Shown: positions 49,946 to 56,783 of the stretch, one piece after another
Layout of the letters: each line of letters starts with the position of its first letter
Numbering within the stretch: position 1 is the first letter of the stretch
Origin: Bacteroidota bacterium
GTDB taxonomy: Bacteria > Bacteroidota > Bacteroidia > Flavobacteriales_D > Crocinitomicaceae
NCBI GenBank assembly: GCA_006226425.1
Contig: SBGX01000015.1
Coordinates: 1 to 56,783 of the forward strand
Direction of reading: 5' to 3'
Length of the DNA stretch: 56,783 bases
The notes under the pieces: model-generated
What the model was told of the DNA's origin: nothing
The model's database searches: none
The model's input: only the letters and a program-made list of their open reading frames with translations
Position numbers and translations under genes: made by a program

Positions 49946-52158
49946 TTTTCTTCTTTTTGTTTTTTTATTTTATATCTGATCCCGAAATACACATTTGTTC
50001 CCTGAACAGGTGCCCATATTCGGGTTGCATCAAAGTTTGGACCAAATGGGTTGTTAGACGCAATTATTGGGTCTTTTTGACGATAATTCGTCAGGTTCTC
50101 CCCCCCCAGGTAAAATTCCCAGTCGTGAAAAACGTGTGTAATTTGCGCATTCAACAGAACAAAGGCCTCCGATTCATTTTTTTCGGAAAGCGTTCCAGTC
50201 GCGTCCATCACATAAACGGGAAGTCGCTTTTTCCCAAAGTAGGATGCCGTCAGATCAAATTCCCAGCGTCTATTTCTGGTTTTATACCCTAAATTCAATA
50301 GTGATCTGTACTTCGGGATCATTAACTGCTGTTGTAACTCTCCTCCAAATCGCGAGCGAACATCCAGGTACTTGAAAGCCAATCGCATATCAAAACGAGG
50401 TAAGAGTTCCAGGCCCAATTCCGTTTGAAAACTATTTGAAAAAGAGGCGTTTTCAAGGGTCTTAAAATGGATTTCGTCTACTCGCTGATCCCGGTCCACG
50501 ACCAATTGATTCTCAAAAGCCGTATGATAGTAGTCCATCGAAAGGCTCGACTCCCGGCCAAACAGTTTGAATTCCTGAACCAATGATCCTCCGACATTCC
50601 AGGAAATTTCGGGTTGCTGAATGTTCTCCAGCACCCAGTTTCTTGAACTCGCAAGCAAAGAAATATTGTCAATAATCGCATTGGCTACCCGAAAGCCTTT
50701 CCCTCCTGAAAAACGGAAGGTCAGGTGCTCATTCAACAAGTATTTCCCATGTACTCTCGGTGACAATTGAATGCCATACAGATTATGATAATCCATGCGT
50801 ACCCCTGCAATCGAAGTAAAGCGAAGTCCTTCATAAGTATATTCTGCAAAGGCCCCGGGAACTATTTCCTCTCGCGGAATCCGAATACTATCCAGTTGCT
50901 GTGTCAAATCAGAATAGACAAAGCTCAGCCCTGTTTTGATTTTATGGTTCGTGTTTCCTATGATTCCGTCATAAATCGCGTTGACATAGGCCCTGGATTC
51001 CTGTCCGCTGAAGACCCGGTTTCCAAATGTGGCGGCCGTTTCGTGGTATTTCGCCTGGTAAATGACCCCGATCGACTGATAAGGCTTCTTTTGGAAGGGA
51101 AAACCAGTTTTGGCAAAAACATCTGCATGCTTGTTTTCCACGTAAACCCCATACAGGTTTGAATTAACTCCGGAACGAAATCCGTTTTGGCCCCCCTCCT
51201 TTTCTTCGTAATAGGTGTTGACTCCGATTTGTGCCTCCATTCTTTTTCCGTTGTATTTCCAACGGTTTAGAAAAGAAAGGTTTCTGCTCTGGGGAATATC
51301 CCGGAAACCATCTTTGTTTTCATCCACTTCTCCAAACATTCCCGCCACGTGTCCAAAGGCCGCTCCGTACCACTTTTTACCTACTCGTCCACCTCCATGA
51401 AGGTTGAGTTCTGCCCGGCCAAAGCGATTGCCATAGGCGTTCAAATAGAGTCTTTCGATGTTCTCCGGCTTCTTCACCTCCAGGTTGATTAGACCTGCCA
51501 TGGACTCGTAGCCATTGACAACATTTCCTGTTCCTTTCGTGATTTGAATAGACTCAATCCAGGTTCCGGGAATGGCACTCATCCCAAAGGCACTTTCCAG
51601 TCCTCTCAGATAGGGAATGTTCTCCATTTGAATCTGGGTGTAAACCCCATCCAAACCCATCATTTGGATCTTTTTGGCACCGGAAACCCCGTCTGTTACA
51701 TTGACATCTACCGATGCATTTGTTTCAAACGATTCCGACAGGTTGCAGCAGGCCGCCTTTCGCAATTCTCCCTCTCCAACATGCTCCACCTGCAAGGTTT
51801 TTAGCTTCAAAATACCATGGTGGTTTTTCCTGGCTTCAACAATCACTTCCGGCAATAACTGATCCGAATACAAATTGATCTCAATGATCGCGAAACGGTC
51901 CTTTTTGGTGACCACCAGCGTGTCATTGAGGTATCCGAAGGCAGAAATGATTAAGGTGTCTGGAAAGTCCTTTCCCAGAACCAACTCAAAGGTTCCTTCT
52001 TCATTCGTGACAGCTCCTCGCTTATATTTTAAAGATTTGATTTTGGCTCCTATGAGCACTTCTCTTTCTTTTTCCATGTTGCCATAAACAACTCCTTTCA
52101 ACTGGCCAAATCCATATATAAAAACCAGTATGAAAGACATGGATATGATGTATTTCAT
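49942..52158 (-). CDS. TonB-dependent receptor, probably for a metal
   Basis: A 738-residue outer-membrane receptor. Signal peptide (1-18, ends FGFGQ), a carboxypeptidase-regulatory-like domain (about 19-105), then a plug domain with LRKAACCNLSESFETNASVD, VNGYESMAGLINLEVKKP, and a 22-strand-type barrel ending in the aromatic IRYKIKKQ region. The double cysteine in the plug is unusual and may bind metal. Its neighbours (HMA protein in a 4-bp overlap, and the Cys-rich gene 69 bp upstream) point to import of copper or a similar ion. Confidence 0.93.
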   Translation of the reverse strand: MKYIISMSFILVFIYGFGQLKGVVYGNMEKEREVLIGAKIKSLKYKRGAVTNEEGTFELVLGKDFPDTLIISAFGYLNDTLVVTKKDRFAIIEINLYSDQLLPEVIVEARKNHHGILKLKTLQVEHVGEGELRKAACCNLSESFETNASVDVNVTDGVSGAKKIQMMGLDGVYTQIQMENIPYLRGLESAFGMSAIPGTWIESIQITKGTGNVVNGYESMAGLINLEVKKPENIERLYLNAYGNRFGRAELNLHGGGRVGKKWYGAAFGHVAGMFGEVDENKDGFRDIPQSRNLSFLNRWKYNGKRMEAQIGVNTYYEEKEGGQNGFRSGVNSNLYGVYVENKHADVFAKTGFPFQKKPYQSIGVIYQAKYHETAATFGNRVFSGQESRAYVNAIYDGIIGNTNHKIKTGLSFVYSDLTQQLDSIRIPREEIVPGAFAEYTYEGLRFTSIAGVRMDYHNLYGIQLSPRVHGKYLLNEHLTFRFSGGKGFRVANAIIDNISLLASSRNWVLENIQQPEISWNVGGSLVQEFKLFGRESSLSMDYYHTAFENQLVVDRDQRVDEIHFKTLENASFSNSFQTELGLELLPRFDMRLAFKYLDVRSRFGGELQQQLMIPKYRSLLNLGYKTRNRRWEFDLTASYFGKKRLPVYVMDATGTLSEKNESEAFVLLNAQITHVFHDWEFYLGGENLTNYRQKDPIIASNNPFGPNFDATRIWAPVQGTNVYFGIRYKIKKQKEEK

Positions 52159-52183
52159 CCTTTTTTGTTTTCAATGTTCCAAA

Positions 52184-52206
52184 ATGGTGCCGATCAGTAC
52201 CGACAC
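52184..52206. promoter_or_regulatory. possible operator ahead of the TonB receptor
   Basis: GTGCCGATCAGTACCGACAC (about 52187-52206) is an imperfect inverted repeat (12 of 20 positions). It lies immediately upstream of a weak -7-like CCATTTTG, read on the minus strand. The placement would suit a metal-responsive regulator. The match is too loose to name one. Confidence 0.25.
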
Positions 52207-52227
52207 ATGGTTCTGTGAAAACAAATT

Positions 52228-52698
52228 CTAGATTCGAAATACCTGATGTGCTATGAGAATAGATCTCCCGGTCCGGAAGAATTGATGCTCCCTCAGAAAA
52301 GGAATAACTGGTCGTTGGTCATAAACAAGCTCGCTCTTATCCTGATCTAAAACAGGAATCGCAATGAATGTCGTTACAACATCTTCCGCCTGCCCTCCTT
52401 CATTTAACTCAAAATCTGCGGCAAGCTTATACACCAGCATGTCTTGAACACAGCATGGGTCTTCCATGCAAAAGTCATGTTCTTCACTCTCCGCTTCCGA
52501 GCAATGTTTTTCTTCCGCTCCGCTCTCCGAACAACAAGATTCTTTCTCTTTGGCTTTACAAGGGTCCTCAGATGGAAGCAAGTAACTGATCTCCATCCCG
52601 TCCTTCGGACAATGATGTCTGAATACCTGAACTCCCACCGTCCCCGAAAAAATCAGGACAATGAGCAACAAAGAACTTATTTGTCTCAACGCATTCAT
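52228..52698 (-). CDS. Cys-rich protein resembling the HYC_CC_PP family
   Basis: About 156 residues from the ATG at 52698; a GTG at 52704 is an alternative but falls within the promoter box. A hydrophobic N-terminus (SLLLIVLIFSGTVGVQVF) is followed by FRHHCPKDG, then a stretch dense in cysteine and acid: KESCCSESGAEEKHCSE and DFCMEDPCCVQDM. HxC, CC and CC pairs match the family pattern in part; the PP motif is not obvious. Members in Bacteroidota sit beside TonB receptors and HMA proteins and may handle copper. That link is inference. A strong promoter places transcription start at the ATG. Confidence 0.7.
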   Translation of the reverse strand: MNALRQISSLLLIVLIFSGTVGVQVFRHHCPKDGMEISYLLPSEDPCKAKEKESCCSESGAEEKHCSEAESEEHDFCMEDPCCVQDMLVYKLAADFELNEGGQAEDVVTTFIAIPVLDQDKSELVYDQRPVIPFLREHQFFRTGRSILIAHQVFRI

Positions 52699-52703
52699 TT
52701 CCA

Positions 52704-52735
52704 CAAAGGTAATTCATTTGGTGCTTTGCCCCAAA
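52704..52735 (-). promoter_or_regulatory. strong promoter of the Cys-rich gene (leaderless)
   Basis: Minus strand: -33 TTTG (plus CAAA, 52732-52735), 20-bp spacer, -7 TACCTTTG (plus CAAAGGTA, 52704-52711), an exact match at both boxes. The -7 box ends 5 nt before the ATG at 52698. Confidence 0.65.
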
Positions 52736-52760
52736 AAGGCTTCACGCGAGTCTTGGATTC

Positions 52761-53423
52761 TTATCGGTTCTCCAGTTCATCCAGTGCCCGCGTTCCAAAA
52801 CCATCTCCCTTATATAGGCGACCAGTCTCCTTTTCAAGGACCAAAAAGGCTGGAAAAGCATGTCTAGCATCACGAAGCAGTTGCTCTCCCTGCGTCTGAC
52901 TAAAATAATCCCAGGCTCGAAAGACCTCCGCTGCCCCTTTCAATTCCTCGGCATAACTCCCTAACTTATTCTCCTCTTTCGTAAAGACAGCATAGGCTAT
53001 TTTAAGTTCTTTTTCTCTGGTTTTCAATCGTTGGATCAAAGGGACCGTTTCATGGCAATAGGGGCAATTTGGCAGGGAAAGAATAATCAGATCATATTTT
53101 TCACCTTCGATCTTCAAATCTACTTTTTTGTAGTCGTTGGCAAACTGTCCCTGATAAATGGGGTAGCGATAAAATCCGAAACCAAACAATGTTCCTCCCA
53201 GAAGCAATAACAAGATCCATTTCAAGCCTTTCTTTTTTCCGGCAAGCAAACCACCCAAAAGCCATCCGGAAAAGACGCTAGCGATGAATAGAAGGAAATA
53301 AATCAATCCCTTGGAGAAGGTCCAGGCCAGGCCCCAGGAGGTCATGATTCTTTCCACGTCTTCCATAAAATAGGCGAGCAATGCCGCTAAAATCAGACAA
53401 ATGATACTTAAAAGCCACTTCAT
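52761..53423 (-). CDS. membrane thioredoxin-like protein
   Basis: A 220-residue protein with three N-terminal membrane segments (about 3-20, 38-60 and 68-86) and a periplasmic thioredoxin-like domain from about 100. The active site is ILSLPNCPYCHETVPLIQRL (Cys120, Cys123), with the cis-Pro region AFPAFLVLEKETGRLYKGDG. It could reduce or oxidise cysteines of the Cys-rich and HMA proteins downstream. A perfect -7 box ends 4 nt before its ATG. Confidence 0.82.
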   Translation of the reverse strand: MKWLLSIICLILAALLAYFMEDVERIMTSWGLAWTFSKGLIYFLLFIASVFSGWLLGGLLAGKKKGLKWILLLLLGGTLFGFGFYRYPIYQGQFANDYKKVDLKIEGEKYDLIILSLPNCPYCHETVPLIQRLKTREKELKIAYAVFTKEENKLGSYAEELKGAAEVFRAWDYFSQTQGEQLLRDARHAFPAFLVLEKETGRLYKGDGFGTRALDELENR

Positions 53424-53427
53424 GCCT

Positions 53428-53435
53428 CAAAGATA
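53428..53435 (-). promoter_or_regulatory. -7 box of a leaderless gene (thioredoxin-like)
   Basis: CAAAGATA (minus: TATCTTTG) ends 4 nt before the ATG at 53423. No -33 CAA is seen at the usual distance. Confidence 0.45.
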
Positions 53436-53481
53436 AGTGCTTATTCTCTGTCTTATTTAGAATTGTTTTTAATAATTCCAC

Positions 53482-53489
53482 TAATTTTG
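53482..53489 (+). promoter_or_regulatory. -7 box of the Nfu gene
   Basis: TAATTTTG, a perfect match, 20 bp before the ATG at 53510, with TTG at 53463-53465 (16-bp spacing) as a possible -33. Confidence 0.45.
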
Positions 53490-53509
53490 TATTTCGAAAT
53501 CAGTAGATC

Positions 53510-54100
53510 ATGAAAGTTCCAGTAACCGTATATTCTGAAATGACCCCTAACCCGGTCACCATGAAGTTTGTTGTTAACAAACACCTACTCCCTTCAGGAG
53601 AATCAGTGGAATTCGATTCGTACAGTGAAGCAAAGGGCTTTTCTCCCCTGGCGGAAGAATTGTTCCAGTTTCCCTTTGTACGCGGAGTTTTCATCGCCAG
53701 CAATTTTGTGACGATTACCAAAACCGATGCACTTTCCTGGGACATTATCAATATGGAATTGCGGGAGTACATCAAAAACTGGATTGCCGACGGAAAGGAC
53801 GTTTTGATTCAAAAACCGGCTCCGAAACCTCATCCTGAACATCAAGATCAGGTACATTATGAATCTTCTGACTATGATCAGGCGATCGTTGATTTGCTCG
53901 ACCAGTACGTCCGTCCTGCTGTGGAAGGTGATGGTGGAGCCATCGATTTTAGAGGCTATAAAGATGGGATTGTTACCGTCGCCCTTAGAGGTGCCTGTTC
54001 CGGCTGTCCTTCCTCGACTGCAACGTTGAAAGGGGGAATCGAAAACCTCTTGAAACAGCACCTTCCTGAAGTCCAGGAAGTTGTTGCGGAAAACGCCTAA
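53510..54100 (+). CDS. Nfu-type iron-sulfur cluster carrier
   Basis: A 196-residue protein with an N-terminal Nfu/NifU_N domain (about 1-90; EMTPNPVTMKFVVNK, FPFVRGVFIASNFVTITK) and the C-terminal NifU domain with the cluster-binding CxxC in RGACSGCPSSTATLK (Cys163, Cys166), closing LLKQHLPEVQEVV. It carries assembled iron-sulfur clusters to client proteins. The two-domain form is common in Bacteroidota. It has its own promoter. Confidence 0.93.
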   Translation: MKVPVTVYSEMTPNPVTMKFVVNKHLLPSGESVEFDSYSEAKGFSPLAEELFQFPFVRGVFIASNFVTITKTDALSWDIINMELREYIKNWIADGKDVLIQKPAPKPHPEHQDQVHYESSDYDQAIVDLLDQYVRPAVEGDGGAIDFRGYKDGIVTVALRGACSGCPSSTATLKGGIENLLKQHLPEVQEVVAENA

Positions 54101-54160
54101 GCAAAAGTTGTCTTTTTTTTCTATCTTGTTACTCGATTATCCGAAGTAAACAAGCGTCTT

Positions 54161-55018
54161 ATGAAAAAAATAATTCTGACATTGACCCTACTGGGTAGCT
54201 TTGTCCTGTTGAATTCATGTAAAAGTGGAGAAACTGACCCCTCCACCAATGAAACGTCCCAAAAAGAGTCTGATGAGCAGAAACAGGCAGAAAATATGGA
54301 CTCCTTTGCTTTTCTGAAAGAGCTAGCACCGAAGAAATCCTTTAGCCCTGAAGAGCTTGCGCGCTTGTGTACTTTTCTGTATAAAAAAGAGATTGTCCTG
54401 TCTGGATACCCCTATGCTTATGCTGCCGATACGGAAATCGAATTTGTTCCGAATTCCACAGGAATACTCAATGCCAAAAACAACTCGATCAGTTCTACCG
54501 AAGTCAAAATCAAATTCAAAGAAGGAACTGAAAACAGAAAATTGAAAGCTGGAGAACTCTTCGCTGTCAAAGGCAAGATTGATGTAGAATTCGCTGCTGA
54601 TGAACAATGGGGAAACACAACGACCATTAAAATCTGGGATGCCGAATTCGTTGAATCTGTTCAGGACACCAAAGGACAATTGAGTTCCATTGATCAGCTC
54701 GATTTAACTGTTCCCGTCTATTGTGGTGATCTTCATTCGCTCATGCATCAGCACTTTGAAGCTATTCGGGGAAAAGGGAATATTACGGTCACAGGCGACT
54801 ATCAGTTGACGATCACTTCCAAAACTTCATACGGGACCCACTGGAATGTCACCCTGGGGAAACAAACTCCGATTCGTTGCTACACGAAAGAAGAACCAAA
54901 TAATGATCGCTTGAATCAAATTCGTTCGGAGGGAAAACAAATTTCAGCACAGGGTGTTCTTCAGGCGGTTCAAATGGGGGGTGTGGACCTTGAAGAATGC
55001 GTTATTTTGAATAAATAG
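54161..55018 (+). CDS. lipoprotein with two OB-like domains
   Basis: A 285-residue lipoprotein: leader ending LLNSC (Cys20), a Ser/Glu/Lys-rich linker (to about 45), then two domains of similar plan. Each begins with a helix followed by a strand, LCTFLYKKEIVLSGYPYAY (first) and MHQHFEAIRGKGNITVTGDY (second), and ends with a strand turn, LFAVKGKIDVEF and GKQISAQGVLQAV. This resembles tRNA_anti-like/OB-fold proteins of unknown role. Cysteines occur in CGDL, RCYTK and EECVI. It stands alone between Nfu and the plug-domain gene. Confidence 0.72.
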   Translation: MKKIILTLTLLGSFVLLNSCKSGETDPSTNETSQKESDEQKQAENMDSFAFLKELAPKKSFSPEELARLCTFLYKKEIVLSGYPYAYAADTEIEFVPNSTGILNAKNNSISSTEVKIKFKEGTENRKLKAGELFAVKGKIDVEFAADEQWGNTTTIKIWDAEFVESVQDTKGQLSSIDQLDLTVPVYCGDLHSLMHQHFEAIRGKGNITVTGDYQLTITSKTSYGTHWNVTLGKQTPIRCYTKEEPNNDRLNQIRSEGKQISAQGVLQAVQMGGVDLEECVILNK

Positions 55019-55093
55019 CGAAAATCCGAAGCATTTTTATGGAATTTTCGATGATGCCTCATCTCAAAGGGGAAATCATTAAAATCGAATGCC

Positions 55094-55822
55094 ATGAAAA
55101 TTTTTGCTTTTTATCTTTTTTTACTGTGTTCCGGAAGTCTTCTCGCTCAGGGTGCTCTGGGAGAAGTCGTCGGGACTGTCCTATCCAAGGTTGACAATAG
55201 CCCCGTCTACAATGCTCGTGTACAAGCCGTTTCGAATGGGACCTACTACCGGGCACTCACCGATCCAGACGGACGATTCCGAATTTCTGCCATTCCTTCC
55301 GGGAAATATTACTTCTCTGTCATTTATAAGGGCGATACCATGTCGAATATTCCTGCAGACATCTCTCCAAATGGAATTGAAAACCTGGGAAGTTTGGTCT
55401 TTGAAAGCAAGGTGCTGGAGATCGAAGCCGCCGATGTTGTCTACGACACCAAAAAAATACGCCTGAAATACGGAGTGAATCCAGAAGTTAAAATTGACCA
55501 TACCGAAATCAGTCGCAGTCCTCAAAAATTTGATCAAAAAGCGATGATCGCCTCTATGACCAGTGATGTAAAACTGACAGATGACGGAGAACTCGTATTC
55601 CGTGGAGCACGAAAAGGAGATATGGTCTACATGATGGATGGCGTCAAAACCACTTCTATCGTTGCGGTTCCAAGTGCATCAATCGGAACCATGATGGTCT
55701 ACTCCGGTGGTTTACCCGCCAAATATGGAGATACTGTCGGAGGAGTGGTCGTTATGGAAACCCTCAGTTATTTCGACTTGTATCGTATTTGGGAGGCCCA
55801 ACAAATCCGAAACTCCAAATAA
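55094..55822 (+). CDS. carboxypeptidase-regulatory / TonB plug protein without a barrel
   Basis: A 242-residue exported protein. Signal peptide (1-18, ends LLAQG); a carboxypeptidase-regulatory-like domain (about 24-115; GTVLSKVDNSPVYNARVQAV, DPDGRFRISAIPSGKYYF); then a plug-like domain (about 140-225; KLTDDGELVFRGARKGDMVY, MMDGVKTTSI, MMVYSGGLPAKYGDTVGGVV). There it ends, with no barrel strands. The stop is followed by a terminator, so this is a full gene rather than a broken receptor by any sign visible here. It may be a periplasmic adaptor. Confidence 0.82.
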   Translation: MKIFAFYLFLLCSGSLLAQGALGEVVGTVLSKVDNSPVYNARVQAVSNGTYYRALTDPDGRFRISAIPSGKYYFSVIYKGDTMSNIPADISPNGIENLGSLVFESKVLEIEAADVVYDTKKIRLKYGVNPEVKIDHTEISRSPQKFDQKAMIASMTSDVKLTDDGELVFRGARKGDMVYMMDGVKTTSIVAVPSASIGTMMVYSGGLPAKYGDTVGGVVVMETLSYFDLYRIWEAQQIRNSK

Positions 55823-55855
55823 GATAATGCGTCCTCTTCTGTTTTAGATTCGGAC

Positions 55856-55879
55856 AGGCTCCATTTTGGGGCCTTTTTT
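55856..55879 (+). terminator. intrinsic terminator
   Basis: AGGCTCC (55856-55862) pairs, with one T-G wobble, with GGGGCCT (55868-55874) over a 5-nt loop, followed by T's. It closes the plug-domain gene. Confidence 0.8.
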
Positions 55880-56004
55880 GTTTAAAACCCGTATTTTTTC
55901 GGCAAAAACAGTCTTTTATTCATCTTTCATGCAACTTTTCTTAAAAATCGGGAGTCTCATAAAGCAATCACTCATTTTAAGCGATTAACTAAACCAAATT
56001 CATC

Positions 56005-56783
56005 ATGAAAAAATTACTACTTGCCTCTATTGCTTCCTTTTCAACGGTACTTTCGGCCTGGTCTCAATGTACTTATACCTTGCAGCCCGATGCCCACGAC
56101 GGAAAGGACGCTTCGGTCTATAGCCTGAACTGCGACGAACCCTACGCACTGGAAACGGGCTATTGTGTAACTAAAAATTTTGGGAACTGGCAAAATCTAC
56201 ACGTTGCCGGGTGGACCTGGTCGAGTTCACCGGCAATAAGAAGAAGTTTCCTGGAATTTGATTTGTCCCAGTTTGAAGGAAAAAATTGTCAGGTGCTCAA
56301 AGCAGAGTTGGTCCTCTATGCCCAAACAAATGGCCAGGATCACTGTGGCTCTTCTAGTGGCTGGCATCCCTGTAAGGACAATAGTTTTCACATCAATAGA
56401 GTGACGGAACCCTGGCAGGAGCATCAAATCAATTGGAAAAATCAACCGACCATCAGCTCTTCCAGCACTTCAGAAAGTCAAATTACGATTGGCGATTCAA
56501 GTGTCAATCAATATCACAATTATACCATTGATATTACTGATATGGCCAATTTTTGGATGGCCTATCCGGACAGCAATTACGGTGTTCGAATGAGCCTGAT
56601 TGATGAATCCTTTTATCACTCTGTTAACTTTGCTTCTTCAGATCACGCTGTAGCGGCCCTTCACCCCAAACTGGTGCTGACCATGAGCTGCGGTCAGGAA
56701 ACTTTCTGTAGCAATCTATTGCAGGGAAGGATTTTCGATGACCTTGATCAAAGTTGTTCTGATTCCGATGGTGATCTCGGATT
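56005..56783 (+). CDS. secreted DNRLRE-domain protein, cut at window edge
   Basis: A partial gene, open to the end of the window (at least 259 residues). Signal peptide MKKLLLASIASFSTVLS (cleavage near AWSQ), then a beta-rich domain of about 190 residues of the DNRLRE type: NFGNWQNLHVAGW, RRSFLEFDLSQF, AELVLYAQ, INRVTEPWQEHQINWKNQPT, DITDMANFWMAYP, YGVRMSLIDE, and HPKLVLTMSC. The final visible part, LLQGRIFDDLDQSCSDSDGD, reads as the start of an SdrD-B-like repeat. It is probably an adhesin or other cell-surface protein. The C-terminus and any sorting domain lie outside the window. Confidence 0.8.
   Translation, partial: MKKLLLASIASFSTVLSAWSQCTYTLQPDAHDGKDASVYSLNCDEPYALETGYCVTKNFGNWQNLHVAGWTWSSSPAIRRSFLEFDLSQFEGKNCQVLKAELVLYAQTNGQDHCGSSSGWHPCKDNSFHINRVTEPWQEHQINWKNQPTISSSSTSESQITIGDSSVNQYHNYTIDITDMANFWMAYPDSNYGVRMSLIDESFYHSVNFASSDHAVAALHPKLVLTMSCGQETFCSNLLQGRIFDDLDQSCSDSDGDLG

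Overview
The window is 56.8 kb of chromosome from a member of the Bacteroidota, most likely a Flavobacteriia-type or related marine-style lineage; the exact family cannot be fixed from sequence alone. The evidence is the T9SS C-terminal sorting domains and the gliding-motility-associated (CHU_C) terminus on secreted proteins, a one-protein TPR/kinase/receiver/AraC regulator, a two-component-propeller/LytTR pair, a TonB receptor, an IPExxxVDY protein beside pyk and rnc, and many copies of the Bacteroidota -7 promoter box TAnnTTTG. I see no tRNA, rRNA, CRISPR array, insertion sequence, phage gene or attachment site. The window reads as stable chromosome.

Layout. 1-5.5 kb: a secreted T9SS protein and a lipoprotein, divergent from a hybrid sensor/AraC regulator that has a 21-bp-phased direct repeat in front of it, then a small lipoprotein. 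5.6-8.5 kb: a tight set of bestrophin channel, pirin, Crp/Fnr regulator and a DUF2892 membrane protein, with a palindromic operator placed about 41 bp ahead of the predicted DUF2892 transcription start. 8.7-14.4 kb: an ankyrin lipoprotein, two exported proteins of unknown role, an MFS transporter, a DUF2459 protein, a GAF/HisKA_2 protein whose ATPase domain looks dead, and a small cysteine-containing membrane protein. 14.5-22.2 kb: RNase R, abutting tail to tail with a 1337-residue T9SS protein, then a LamG/CHU_C secreted protein. 22.3-25.1 kb: a small membrane protein coupled to kynurenine 3-monooxygenase, an exported protein and an ArsC-like protein. 25.2-29.8 kb (minus): asd, riboflavin synthase, an AIM24-like protein, a DUF1801 protein, then an ECF sigma factor, a likely anti-sigma protein and a Spy-like periplasmic protein. 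29.8-33.7 kb: a lamin-tail-domain secreted protein, a lipoprotein carrying a Pmp3/YqaE domain, and a small outer-membrane protein. 33.7-37.9 kb (minus): pyk, IPExxxVDY, rnc, fabF, acpP, the usual order in this phylum. 38-40 kb: an iodotyrosine-deiodinase-like nitroreductase, purN, marC. 40-44.4 kb: a candidate small minus-strand transcript, a LytTR response regulator overlapping a giant propeller histidine kinase, and a tiny glycine-rich lipoprotein. 44.6-49.5 kb: a conserved unknown protein, GtrA, OsmC, thiL, metK. 49.6-53.4 kb (minus): a metal-handling module of thioredoxin-like membrane protein, Cys-rich HYC_CC_PP-like protein, TonB receptor and HMA protein. 53.5-56.8 kb: Nfu, a lipoprotein with tandem OB-like domains, a barrel-less carboxypeptidase-regulatory/plug protein, and the start of a DNRLRE/SdrD-B secreted protein cut by the window edge.

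The most interesting items are: the regulatory architecture (the phased repeat at 2356-2388, the operator at 8257-8272, and five genes whose -7 box ends only 4-6 nt before the ATG and so should be leaderless); the putative small transcript at about 40003-40170; the metal module with its strong leaderless promoter; the pseudo-kinase at 12911; the barrel-less plug protein at 55094; and the deiodinase-like enzyme, whose three substrate-clamp residues keep exactly the spacing of the animal enzyme as I remember it.
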